This document shows positions 36,383-48,806 of a stretch of DNA of 64,000 bases, in pieces. This DNA is from Epiperipatus broadwayi. Taxonomy: Eukaryota > Onychophora > Udeonychophora > Euonychophora > Peripatidae. The translations under genes were made by a program, and so were the position numbers. The stretch's first letter is position 1. Every line of letters starts with the position of its first letter. The stretch is from assembly GCA_028023455.1 (NCBI GenBank), contig JAQFVV010012477.1:4816751-4880750 (forward strand), in the 5' to 3' direction. The notes beneath the pieces were generated by a model that had not been told where the DNA came from, did no database searches, and was given only the letters and a program-made list of their open reading frames with translations.

Positions 36383-37340
36383 ATTATATTTATTATTATT
36401 GTTATTACAATAGTTTATTTGTATTATATATATATAAAACTTTACTGCAAAGAAAAATTTTGACATATACTTATAACCACACTAATGTTTCTACTTAAAT
36501 CAAAAAATAAACATGATTGAATGTTATATTTAGCAAGTAAAAAAATGGCTACTACCGTACTGAGATTTGTAAATTTAATACGTTTTATAAATTTCAAGGA
36601 TTATTTTTTCTATTTATTTGCTTACATTTTTTGTTTTTGGTTAGTGTATAATTGAAGTCATGTCAAAAATTGATACAGAATAGTTCACAGCTTCACAGTA
36701 TATATTTAGAATTGTAAAATTTTAGCTTAATAAAACCAAGAGTTAGTTAATTTCACCAATGCCTCCAAAACCCAAAAAAACAGAAGATATTTGGAGATTT
36801 TTGTTGATGAATAGTTACGATCAAGCTATACTATTAATAATTTTATTAGTCTTTTATTAGATGAAAGAGTATCCACTTAATGAGTAATATTTCTATATTG
36901 TAAATTTCACTACACCACTTTCAAGCAAGGTAAAATTGGATTTTTATCCACTTTTCACACCCTGTGAAGGAGTGTAATAATAACAAATGGCTAATGACAT
37001 ATGAAAAAAGTGTATGATTATTAAGATGCACATTTCATGATGAACCAGAACTCATCAGTTGTCCCAGATCACAATTTGTTACACATATCTTCAAGACTGT
37101 TCTTTATATATAGATAGCCAATTACTATAGTTTATTTGATAACCTTCAATCCTCACATCTTTGTCACAACCATTCAAGACACTACCTTGTATGAGAGTGG
37201 TGTAGTAAAAATCACAACTGCAGAAATATTATTCAAGCTAAGCTATGTTTATCTTTTTCACATTTTTCAAAAAAATATTTACAATTCTTATGTTTTTCAT
37301 CCACCAATAATTTGAAATCGGTATTACACTTCAATATATA
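36383..37340. other. Non-coding DNA with old repeat segment
   Basis: 37,010-37,075 shares 'gcacatttcatgatgaaccag' and 'ttgtcccaga' style blocks with 7,895-7,975. Nothing else is supported. Confidence 0.45.
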
Positions 37341-37345
37341 TATAT

Positions 37346-37531
37346 AACATATTTTGCGGGTTCATACGTGTTAAAAACTTTTAATATTAATATACTGACT
37401 TTTCGACTTGATCACACAAGTCATCCACAGAGTTATAAAAAAAACTCTGTGGATGACTTGTGTGACCAAGTCGAAACGTCCGTATATTATTATTAAAAGT
37501 TTTTAACACGGATGAACCCGCAAAATGTTTT
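37346..37531. mobile_element. Palindromic element, 89-bp arms
   Basis: Arms 37,346-37,434 and 37,443-37,531 are reverse complements with about eight mismatches around an 8-base A/T loop. Each arm contains 'gcgggttcat', 'gttaaaaacttttaat' and 'cacacaagtcatccacagag'. On the plus strand, 37,445-37,482 carries a 6-bp stem GACTTG/CAAGTC followed directly by 'gaaacg', a hammerhead-like arrangement. No coding sequence is present. Confidence 0.88.
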
Positions 37532-40500
37532 TTATATATTTAACCCGTGCAAATCTTCGTTTTAACATATATATATATATATTCTACTTTACAATTTTAT
37601 CTTTCCTACAAAAAACTTGGTTATAAAGTCTATAAATAAAAAAGCAATTTAATTATTAGAATTAAAATTATATTTTATTTATATGCAAATTTGTGAATGT
37701 TTTTAGTAGGATAGAAAAAGCTACACAGCTACAAACGAAGATCATGCCACTACTCTTAATATTCTGATTAATAAAAAAAATGGTAAAGATATTCAGTGTT
37801 TAGGCATTGTTTCCAGATAATTAACACAATAAATTTAAGCTTAATTTTTTTTTTTTTATTATGTTTACATCAAATAATGATCAAAGCGAAATGTTCATTT
37901 TAGTGCAAGATTATTGATACCACGTAAATTGATTTGTTTACAAAATTTATTTCAATTTTTGAACTAGATTTTTTTTAAAAAAAGTTGCTACATATTTTTT
38001 GTTTTAAAAAAACATATGTGAATTGGAGCCTTTTAAGAAGTAGCTTTGGAAAAATAAAAAAAAAATGTTATTTACAAAAAAGTCTTCATTCAAATAAAAT
38101 CTAGAACTCTTTACCATTCTTTCTGTATATAATCTTCAGACATTCATAAATATTTCTTTCATTTAATTTATCAATTGACTTCTTTCTATTTCTTACTCTT
38201 TTATCTTCCATAGACTGTTTTAACATAATCGTCATAATTCTTCTTCTAAGAATATGTCAAATTTAATTTCTTTTCTACTTCATATTTTTCGAAACATGTG
38301 AGATGTAGCATAGTAAAAGAGATGAGCATGGAGTTTATCGTGTCTGAATTAAAGATCATCGTATCATTTCTGACATAAAATGTCATGTGACTTTCCAAAT
38401 AATAATCATTGGATTTTTTTTTACATTTATGTTTTTTAATATAGAATTTTTTTCATTTAATATATTTGACAACTCAAGTGACAAAATCTAGTTTTTCCAA
38501 TTTATATCTACAATTCAAAATTGTATAATAGTTTCATATTTATTTATATATCTGCTTATGCTCCACATAAAGCATATTCCAAATAAAACATTTCACAAGC
38601 CTTTTCCTTAATTCTAATATTTGACCAAATATTTTCTTATATTATTAAAACCTGTTTAGTCGTTGCAAATCCCATTCTAATATTTTGTTTTTATTTTCAT
38701 CGTTAGACAAGCAATTTCATAAATATTTAAAATTTTACATTAAAACGCTCTATTTTCTTTCCAAATGTCGTTTTTAATTTTTATCATTTCTTTTTAAAAT
38801 AAAAAGTTTATATATTTTTTATTATATATAATAAAAAAAACTGTTAATATAGTACATAAATTATAGATATTTAATGTAGACATTTATTTTTATTAATAAG
38901 AAGCAAATAATTAAAACATGATGTAATTTAAAACCCACTATGCCTGCCTAACTAAAGAAGTAATAAAAATATACTATATAATGTTAAGATTGCTAAAATA
39001 AATTATTGCGTTTATATATCAAAGAAACCAATACTAAAAAAAAAGATCTGTAAAGATATATCTTAATAAACCAAGAAGTAAAGAAATAACAACCATAAAT
39101 AATAATTTTTTTAAAATAAAAAAAAATTTTAAAAAACAGCACCAGGACATTAAAAATCAAAAAAAGCTTGAAAACTATGAAAAGATCTGAAGGAAAAATT
39201 GTAATACTAGATAGTATTAGAAATTTAAAAAAATATTGGAAGTGTGCTAATATATATTTCTGATTGTTTACATTTGTGATTAGCATGATTGTTACTCATA
39301 TATATATAGTGGTGTAGTGAAAGTTATCAAAACTGTCAATATGGCAAGGAACCTCAGATGTTGATGTCTCTATGACCCCATCCATATATTATTAATAAAT
39401 GAGAATTAAATAATATATTTAAACTAGAGAAAATCTCTAGTTTAATGAATGATCAATAATAATTATTAATATAATTCGATAATATGGTTGATGGCAAAGT
39501 TGTGAGAGCATAAAGTTTGATGCTTGCAATTAAATTATAGTAAATTGATATCTATAAAATCCTAAGCAAATTATGACTATATGTGTAAAAGATCTTGTGG
39601 ATCTTGAAATAATAGTCAGGATTTTTAGCAAGATATTAAGTTTTGATTTTTTTTTTTTTTTTTTTTGATATTTGTATAGAAATACACTAAAATTTGTATT
39701 TCGAATTTATACATTATTTAATATATAATAAAAAAGATTTTAAATGATGAAATAAGTGAATGTTGTTCCAGATATTGGACATTTGGTTGCTATTATTATA
39801 AGACATATTGTTTTTCTCTACTAATATTTCAATTAATGCTGATACTTTTAAGTCATTCTTGCTGCTTAAATGATGATATAGCTGTAACATCAGTGTTTTA
39901 ATAATAATAAATAATAAAAATAATAAATAAGCTACTGCACAATACAAAATACTAAAAACTATATTTACAGACCCATAAAAATATTAGTGATTATCAGTAA
40001 TTCATAAATGGGAATAGCTACTTTAATACAAGCAAAAAGAAGAAAGTTTCTGAAACAACAAATAAAATCTTTTTTTTTTTAAAAAAAAAGATTCTTGTTG
40101 GAATTATTGCATATTTAATTGAAGAATAAAAATGTAGTTGCATAAACATATACTCTCATTCATCATAATTATTGCAGAGATAACTGATGACATGAATGAA
40201 AACTGGGGTTTATACTAACTGAAGTGACTATAGGCAATGAGATAACAGAAAAAAAAAATAGATAGAATAAGCAAGAGGCAGACAAAACTATTTATATAGA
40301 AAACAGACATCATGCATCATGTTATCAAAATAAATAAGCATTGTTTTTATACTGATAAATAGTATATCTGCAGATACTCTGATATAATGCATATATAGCT
40401 ACATCCAGTCTGATAATATATATGCACATGCTTTAACATATTTCACACATTTGTATAAATATTAAGTGTCCTTATAGCTTCACTTACATTAATAAACAAT

Positions 40501-40605
40501 TGCCAAAATTTTTAAAACAAGAAGTACTATAAAGTGAAAATAAAAAAAATAAAAAAAGAATATCATGCAAAATTCATCAGGATTGGGGCAATATCTTAAA
40601 GTAAC
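37532..40605. other. AT-rich DNA, no gene
   Basis: Contains a small hairpin ('aaactagaga' / 'tctctagttt', about 39,421-39,445), a T run at 39,646-39,666 and a T/A run at 40,071-40,090. Minus frames at 38,993-39,286 and 39,714-39,947 are low-complexity (Phe/Ile/Leu-rich) and unsupported. Confidence 0.45.
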
Positions 40606-40610
40606 AAATC

Positions 40611-40648
40611 AACTTTCAAAATTTATATATATATAAATTTTGAAAGTT
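40611..40648. repeat. Perfect 38-bp palindrome
   Basis: 'aactttcaaaatttatat' and its exact reverse complement meet without a mismatch. It lies about 15 bp outside the left long direct repeat. Confidence 0.95.
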
Positions 40649-40661
40649 AATTTATATATAT

Positions 40662-42492
40662 ATGGCCTGGGTTTCCCATGAGGTAGAAACTCTATTGAAA
40701 TTAAGCTGATAAATTAATCAAGCATAGAATTAACCTGAATAAAGTAAGAGACTTTATATGCCTTAGCCAAACTTCCTCACTTATACCAATACATTATTTA
40801 AATAAATTATTTAGTGATAAGTGCTAGCTCTTAAAATATAGAAAAGTACAACATGATGATTTAGTACCAAGTAATTTATGCTTCTTAAACACTATTTACA
40901 AATATATATTATAGCTGATAAAATAATTACTCCCTAATTCAACAATACGTAAAATTAATAATATTAATTTAGTTACAATTTATAAATGAATTATGGATAA
41001 ATATAAAATATAATAAATAAACACCGTATGTGATATTGATATTAAATGTTCAGACTAATATTGGTGTAAAAATAATAAACATATATTTATAAGAGAAAAA
41101 ATATGTGTGTATGTATCTACACCTTAATAAAAGAAGTTAATAAATGTTTCAACTTATTATGATTTTATCAGTCTAATAAATCAAAAATTTAAATAAGTAA
41201 TTCCCAACTATACATAAACTAAAGAGGTTGTAATTTGGAATATTGATAATTTTTCATTTATTTATATTTTGATGATACCTTTAATTCTAAAACAAAACAA
41301 CTAACATAAATAATTGCAATAAAGAAAACACATTCTGAATAGGATTCAATAATCAGTGGTAGGCCTTAATTGCTTGATAAGAATATGTTTATTAGATGTT
41401 CCACACTAATTAAAAGGTGCTTTACTAACAGAACATGAAAATGTAAAATATTGTTGCAAGACTTTTTATTAGTAGTTAATGTAAAGCATGATAGATGCCT
41501 CTGAAAATAATCATCTATTTATTATTTATAATAGGTAGTATTTTATATGGTAGGTTGAATGTGTGTGAACTATGATTTTAAATGTATATGTCGATCCATG
41601 TTATTTTTGTAATCCTAATTTTTTTATAGAAAGATAGACTTTTATCCCTATGCTATATAGTAATTCTTAAATGCACAAAATATACACATGTTTTGATGGC
41701 ATATTCTTGAAAAAACTTGCTGTCTGATATGACATTGTAATATGAAAATGATACCGAATAGAATAAAAATGGTGTTTCTTTAAAAATAATCTTGTAATAT
41801 ATATGCTGTTTAACTTTCTTATTGACATTAGATAACAATATTTAATATAAAATATTTGTCTATATTTATTGGAAATCAACTATACAGTCCATGAATATTT
41901 GTTTAGAATGCAAGTTCTAAAGAAGTAGTTGCTATTAAGCCATTACATTTTCATTTGTTTAAGAGAATAGTTGATAAATTTTAAGCATCCAAGAAATAAC
42001 TTTCTTTGTACAGACTGTTATAAATATACACATCATTGATCCTGTGATGAGATAAAGTGTGTTAAATTTTAAGTTTCTTCTATGACAGGTTAATGTATAT
42101 AAAAGCGATTATATTTTTAAAAGAAAAAAAAAAGCAATATCCCCTTGGTTTTTGTTGACAATAACTCTTAAAATGTTTCTCTCTCCTCTTTTGGTTTTAT
42201 AATAACATCACTGATTGTTATGGCTATGCACTGCTTCTGCACAATTTTATTTGCAAGATTTTATCAAGCAATTTATTATTGTTTTTTTTGCTAAACATTA
42301 TTTAAATCATTAATCATTTTCCCACAAAACAGATTTTGTATAAAATTGAGATTTTTTGTTTATTCCTAATATTCCTATTGAGTAATGAGCTGTTTTAATG
42401 TATATAAGGGTTTGAACTGCATATAAAACTGTTGAGACTGCTGTCCTAAGATAGTCATATCAATTGGAGGTTTAAATTATATATTAATTTTA
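40662..42492. repeat. Long direct repeat, left copy (about 1.83 kb)
   Basis: This aligns along its whole length, in the same orientation, with 46,372-48,806. Anchors are 'attgaaattaag', 'cctcacttataccaatacatt', 'gataagaatatgtttattag', 'gatgcctctgaaaataatcat' and 'tctcctcttttggttttat'. Similarity stops at both ends. The right copy is longer only because of an RTE insertion; without it both are about 1.83 kb. Minus frames at 41,653-41,879 within it are not supported as genes. Confidence 0.88.
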
Positions 42493-44050
42493 TGACTGGT
42501 TGACTCAAATTATTTTGTCTTTTGGCCAATTCACCCCCTTAGTGAATTTTTTCATAAGTATTATACATTAAAATGCGTTTAAAGTGGTATATTTTACTAT
42601 AATAAATTTTTTCCCGAAAATTGCATGTTAAAAGGTGGGAAATTCAAATTCCCACTCTTACAATAGACATATGCCATGCCCTGACATGTTTAGCCATTGT
42701 CTCTTGTCAAGGCTGTAAAACGTTTGGCATTTTATGACATTGCAGTTTCCAATGATGCAAAAATGTGTTTATTTACAAATTTATTATGGTTTTAAATATT
42801 TTTTTAAAAAAATAATTTGCATTATATTTGTGAGATATCAAGAAATATAAATTATCAATAATTTATTTTGACTTACAATACTTTATTTTCAAAAATATAA
42901 CATTATAATAGCAGTTAGGGTAAATATGGTCTGAAGACAATTTGAAGACTAGCTTTGATGTAAAGAATCCACATTATATTTACTGAGTAAGAAAATATCG
43001 TAATTTTACAATAAATATTCAAAAAATTTAAACTTTAAAAGCATAATCCATTAGACATAAGAGAAATAAATAAATATTCATTCACATTTTTAAAAATAAT
43101 GAGAAACAAGAAATATTTTGTTGATTTTATAAACTGAAAATATTTTTTCTAGAAACAATGACATGTAAAGTCTTTGTTTTGAGTACATCCTCATTTTTTT
43201 AATATTTACAGAAACAAAATGTGAACATTTACCTTTATAAATTCTTCATGCAATGTACATGCTTTCACTGATATTAGTTACACTGAATGAGCTATCCCAT
43301 GGTGATGAATGAAAAGCTGTGTATGATCCACACATGAACATTAATACAAATTAACTAGATTTAAATTGACCTTAATAATGAACTATATATATATGAATGG
43401 AAAATGGTACCAGGCTTACATTCAATCCCTAATAATAAGACATAAAAAGTGACTCTCAACTGAACATATATATAGTTTAATCTCTTGGGGATATTATAAT
43501 TGTATGGTGAGCTAAATAGTGCACTATATGGGTGCTAACCAAGGACCTTGGTTTGGATAGCTTTAGGAAATGCAGGAAATCTCTACTGTACATTTTCTTA
43601 TAAAGTCAAAATTCATCAATAAGTGATTATTTTTGCTGGAATTTCACTTTACCAGCTACGTTGTAGTGAGTTCAGGATTTCCCTCTACTGGTTCTTCACT
43701 ATTAACCAAACTAAAATTTCAGAGCATAAGCCCACTTCTGCAATTTAATTGACTCCTCCAAGAAAAGGCTCAATTATATGAGTGCTCTAGTTCACAATTA
43801 GTAAATATATGCTACCTTTCTCTCCATGACTCTACCCATCAAATATTTAATCATTACAGTGAACAACATACAATACCTATTTAGAAGAGAGATTAATAAA
43901 ATGGGTATTTTCAAACTGTCATTATACCTTTGTACAAAAGAATAAATAATACAATAGGAAATAATAACAGAATAAAATAGTTTGATATCAAAGAAACTAT
44001 AATAATGTGATTTTTAAGTAGGATTTTTTTCCATTGTATGATCAGTTATA
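42493..44050. other. Non-coding part of the repeat-enclosed region
   Basis: Between the left direct repeat and the broken coding tract. It contains a 21-bp hairpin ('gtgggaaattc' / 'gaatttcccac' type, 42,636-42,656) and a less AT-rich segment at 43,420-43,860 in which no frame is sustained. Confidence 0.45.
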
Positions 44051-44059
44051 TTTTGTATT

Positions 44060-45400
44060 CAATATGGCAGCTTCTTAGCACAATTTGATATAGCACTTCC
44101 ATTTCAAAAGTCTCTCAGTAATGTGTGCATGAATATCCTGTTAATACTGGCAACTGGAATTTCATCATGAAACCTTACATCATTTAAAACATTGTCTGTA
44201 TGTGGCTTGTTAAGCATGCATGACCAACAAATTCCATCATGCAGCTGGCTGCAAAGTATTAAAGAAACCAACATTGCATCATGTAGTTTAAATGCTGATA
44301 TCACACAGACATTATGAAATGGGAGTAAATATAATAACCTATTATAATTATACCATAACAAATCTATAATCCTCAGTTTCTGTCATAGTAAAGCTATTTA
44401 GAGGATTGCAATGAAAAATTAAGTCATCACAACTTTGCCATAAAGAAGGCCTAGTATTTGTTTGCAGGGATTTGATAACACACTGCTTATCAACAATACA
44501 TAGAGTTTTCTCTAAGTCCAGACCCCAATATACATTAAAAAATGAATTATCCTTCTGACTAGGTGTGGATTAGAATATTCCACTTAGTTTATATATTGAC
44601 ATTATATTCTGTTCTGATAGGGTATTTATAAAACAAATCTTTAGGGTTATGTAGAGGATGTAAATTCTTATCAGCATACTCACGTATTCCTTTACATATA
44701 AGTTTATGAAATACATTTTTGTCTTTGGATAATGTATCTTTTCTTTCACATAATTTCATAACATGCCTTATGAGTCCTCAAAGATTTCTTAAATCTTGTC
44801 TTACAACAGTCTTTATTATTGGATAAGCAGCATAAGTATTGGCTGGAGTAAGCTTTTGTATGTGATCTGTAGTCATACTTATCATAGTAATACTCATAAT
44901 TTCTTAAACAATATCTGATCTGTTGTGTTGTGTTAAATAACTCTTATTTTTTGTTGCAGATGAATGCTTAGGCCACTTAGTTTTATCAATACCATAAATT
45001 ATCTGGCAATTCATGAAATCCTTGACATCAGTTATCTCTCCTTTATTATTTAAATATTTAAATGCTTTAACTATTTTATCATTATAGCAACATTTGAGGC
45101 ATTGAGAGCTACAGACTGTATCATATGGTTTGATTGCTCTTTTAATAAATTCAACATTTTTAGAAATATTATTATGAAATAGTAAGTATTGAGTAATAGA
45201 TATTTGGTATAGGTTGCATGGGACTAAGTTATATACCATTTAGTTTTACAATCACAACAGGGGCATTTAAAATATTCCCCAAGAGGAAGTTCAGGTTTAC
45301 ACTCAATAAAAGGATTCTTCTCCCTACTGTTGCTTGAACTATACTTGTTCATAATGGGTACTTTCATTTTACATTCATGACAATGAATATATCAACATTT
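44060..45400 (-). pseudogene. Broken coding tract, unrecognised (Cys/His-rich part)
   Basis: Reading down the minus strand from about 45,400, successive frames each look protein-like. First is a Cys/His cluster 'YIHCHECKMK', 25 residues later 'KCPCCDCKTKW' (about 45,245-45,395), then 'CSSQCLKCCYND' in the 111-codon frame 44,904-45,239. After these come 'HIQKLTPANTYAAYP' (about 44,830), 'FFNVYWGLDLEKTLCIV' (about 44,500) and 'IPVASINRIFMHTLL' (44,104-44,361). Stops and frame changes separate the blocks; one stop (TGA before YIHCH) is compatible with decay of CGA. CxxC-type spacing suggests zinc binding. I do not recognise the family. Confidence 0.5.
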
Positions 45401-45539
45401 AACATTTGCCAAGATGTTGAAATTAGTTTGCTATGTTCTTTTAAAGCAGGGTGTATTTTGGAAAATTATATCATTCATCCTGTAAATTTACATCATTGCT
45501 AATGATGTCATTATTTTTGAAGTGGCTCAGGCCTTTTGT

Positions 45540-46084
45540 TGAATTACTTCACATACTTTTTTTTAATACAATATTCTTAATCTTAATCTGCATTTTAACT
45601 TCAAAACTACCTTGAAAGTTCTTTAGATTTTAATCTAATTTGGTTTTCTATAATTCTGTTTAATTCTTTTAACTCTTCAAACCTAGCAACATGATTATTT
45701 TCTGACTCCTTAAATTTATCATGCATGAGTTCTTTGAGTTGTACATAAGATGCATCAAATTTCACATTGACTTTACCCATCATTTCTCTAAAACCTTCCC
45801 TCAATTTTGTCTTCTGCTCATCTAGCCTTTTTATTGATATCTTCAAATTTTTTATTTGAATTTTCAAAACTTTTATCACAATTATTTCTAAAATCTCTTA
45901 TTTCATCGTTTAATTTTCCTTTTTGTTTTTTAATTTTTTTAACCAGTCCCTCAAATTTTTTATTTTGTTCTTCAAGTTTTTTATTAAAATCTATTCTTAA
46001 TTCCTGTAACTGACTGATGATTATTTCCTTGATATCTGGACTTATAATTCCAGATCCTACTTCTGTATTGGCATTTTCCATAAT
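45540..46084 (-). pseudogene. Broken coiled-coil protein, unrecognised
   Basis: The minus-strand frame 45,818-46,081 starts with Met and continues as a Lys/Glu-rich helix ('ELRIDFNKKLEEQNKKFEGL'). After one frame change it continues in 45,607-45,879 ('KRLDEQKTKLREGFREMM', 'FEELKELNRIIENQI'). Together this is about 160 residues of predicted coiled coil with no signal peptide or membrane segment. It lies directly upstream of the Cys/His-rich blocks in the same orientation, so both may derive from one gene or two adjacent ORFs of one element. A coiled-coil first ORF would fit a retroelement, but no reverse transcriptase or integrase motif was seen here. The plus frame at 45,807-46,013 is a shadow. 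Confidence 0.55.
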
Positions 46085-46371
46085 GGCAGCTGTAGTTATA
46101 TAAGGCCAAACTCTAATCCACTTGAAATAATATAAACTAATTTAAATAAATAATGATATTCTATTATTAACGTCCATTTCCAAACAAACTATATCAATCA
46201 TGGCTTAAAATATTGACAAAAAGTTCAAAAAATTTGTGTTTCAACCTTATCATTAGCTATAGTGTTCTCTGTACATATTGATATTATATGATTTATTTAC
46301 CTCAGGTGGCATGGTTATAAGTTGAGCCATGTGGCAAGGCATCAAACTGTACTGATATAAAGTGTGGCTAT
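46085..46371. other. Upstream region of the broken coding tract
   Basis: Non-coding 287 bp between the start of the coiled-coil frame and the right direct repeat. If the whole is an LTR-like element in minus orientation, this would be the leader. I see no convincing tRNA primer-binding site next to the repeat edge. Confidence 0.4.
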
Positions 46372-48806
46372 ATGAGCTTGGTTGTCCATGAGATCGAGAC
46401 TTTATTGAAATTAAGTTAATAGATTAATCAAATGTAGAATTAATCTAAATAGAATAAGAGACTTTATATGTTTTATCCAAATTTCCTCACTTATACCAAT
46501 ACATTATTAAAAGAAATTACTTAGTGATAAATACAAGACAATGATTTGATACTAAGTCATTTATGCTTTTTGAATATCATTTCCAAATATATATTTTAGC
46601 TGATAGAATAATTAATCCCTAATTCAGCAATACATAAAATTAATAATAATAACCTTAATAATAATAACCTACTTACAATTTGGAAAGAAACTATGGATTA
46701 CATCATCATCATCATCATTATCAACCATTATCAATCCACTGCAGGATGAATGTCTCTCCAAGTTTAATCCATCTTCTCTGATCTTCAGCTTTTCTTCTCC
46801 ACATCACCCTTGCACACTTTCTTATTTCATTCATCCATCTCACATGTGGTCTCTTTCTGGGTTTTTTACAATCTCTTGGAATCCAGTTTAAAATTTCAAT
46901 CATCCATCTATTATCATCTCTTCTAGAAATCTGTCCAGTCCAACACCACTTCAATCTTTTAATTTTTTCAATGAAGTCAGTAACACCTGTTTGTTCTCTT
47001 ACCCATACATTGCATTTTCGATCTCTTCTTGTTACTCCCAACATACATCTCTCCATACTTCTTTGAGTGGTCTGAAGTCTCTGTATTGCTCTTCTATTAA
47101 GTGTCCAAGTATCAGATCCATAAGTAAGAACTGGTAAAACACATTTATTAAAAACCTTCCTTTTCAAACACATAGGCATATTTCCTTTTAGTATCAAGTT
47201 ATTTCTACCAAAAGCACTCCAACCAAGTTTAATTGTACTTATTAATTTCCTCCATTATGTTTCCATCTGTATTAATAATCTGACCAAGGATGTATATAAA
47301 ATATAATAAATAAACAAACTTCTCATGTGGTATTGATATTAAATGTTTGTACCTATGGTGGTTTAAATAATAGACATGTATTTATAACTTAGAGAAAATA
47401 TATACACATGTGAAGTATCTACACTTTAATAAAAGATATTAATAAATGCTTTAACTTATGATTTTATCAGTCTAATGAATCAAGTATCTAAATAAGTTAT
47501 TCATACCTACATAAACTGATGAGGTTGTGATTTGGAATAATGATAATTATTTCTCTTAATTATATTTTGTTGATGCCATTAACCTTAAAATAAAAAAAAC
47601 ATAACATAAATAATTGCAATAAGTAAATAGATTTTTAAATATGATTTAATAATCCATGGTGGGCCATAACTGCTTGATAAGAATATGTTTATTAGATGTT
47701 CAACACTAAATAAAATGTGGTATATTAGCAGAATGTGAAAATGTGAAATGTTGCTGCACGATTTTCTATTAGTAGGTATTATAAATCATGTTAGATGCCT
47801 CTGAAAATAATCATCCATTTATTATTTATAATACATAATATATTACATGGTAGGCTGTATGTGGTTAAATTTTGATCCTAATTTCTTTATAGAAAGATGG
47901 TGATTTATCCTTATGCTATACAATAATCCTTAAATGCAAAAAAATACACATGAACTGAAGATCTAGTCACTAAAAACCATCTGTATGATATGAAGTAGAC
48001 TGATATGGTGTATAATGATGCTAAATGGAATTAAAATTGATGTTTCTCTATGGATAATCCTCTTGTAATATATATTTTTAGCACAGCTGCTTAACTTTCT
48101 TATTGATATTAGATATCAATATTTAATATAAAATATTTTTGTCTATAGTTATTGGAAATCAAATATACATTCTGTGAATATTTCAGTGAAAATTTTTTTT
48201 ATTTAGAAAGCAAATTTTAAATGATCAGTGATTATTAAGCCATTACACTTTTTTTTGTTTCGGAGAATAGTTGATAAACTTTTAAACTTCCATGAAATAA
48301 ACTATACACAATTACATATATATATATATCATTGCTTCTCTGTTGAGATAAAAGTCTGCTAAATTTTAATTTGCTTCTATGACAAGTGAATGTATATAAA
48401 AGTGAATAAGATTTTATAAAAGGGAAACAATATCCCTTTGTTTTTTGTTGACAAAAATTCTCACTGTTTCTATCTCCTCTTTTGGTTTTATAATAAAGTC
48501 CATAGTTGTTGTGGCTATGGATGACTTTTTTACAATTTTATTATTGTTTTCTTTTTTTTTTTGATAAATATTATTTAAACATTAATCATTTTTACATATA
48601 GCAGATTTATATAAAATTGGCATTTGTTATTTATTCCTCAAATTGAGTTGCGTGCATGTATCTACAAATGTATATGAAGGTAATGGTTATTGACTTCTTA
48701 ATAAAGTAATGAGATGTTTTAATGTATATAAAGAGTTTGGACTGTATTTGTTATGACTTATGTTCTCAGAAAATCATTTCAATCAGCGGTTTAAATGATA
48801 TATTAA
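46372..48806. repeat. Long direct repeat, right copy, interrupted by RTE
   Basis: Partner of 40,662-42,492. Collinear except for the RTE insertion at about 46,697-47,287, a small extra segment near 48,640-48,690 and scattered indels. Flanking sequence on the far side (48,807 onward) does not resemble 42,493 onward, so this is not a simple longer tandem duplication. Confidence 0.88.
46697..47287 (-). mobile_element. 5'-truncated RTE-type LINE copy
   Basis: The minus strand encodes 158 codons without a stop (46,721-47,197). They cover the distal part of an endonuclease-reverse transcriptase: 'KVFNKCVLPVLTYGSDTW', 'QRSMERCMLGVTRRD', 'KIKRLKWCWTGQISRRDD', 'RPHVRWMNEIRK' and the terminal 'LGETFILQW'. 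This block order (LTYGsEtWtl, RameR.mLgvslrDr, i..lKW.WaGHiaR, GRP..RW.Ddi, geayvqqW) is the common C-terminal signature of RTE-like LINEs. A (CAT)n tract at 46,699-46,721 is its simple-repeat 3' tail. The copy begins within the YLGQ region of the RT. It splits the right direct repeat, so it landed after that repeat arose. Confidence 0.9.

Noticed and set aside
38993-39286. 97-codon minus frame rich in Phe, Ile and Leu, possible membrane protein
   Set aside because: The hydrophobicity comes from A/T-rich codons in low-complexity DNA; similar frames appear throughout the window.
45807-46013. Plus-strand 68-codon Ser/Leu/Phe-rich frame
   Set aside because: It is the antisense shadow of the Lys/Glu-rich coiled-coil frame on the minus strand.
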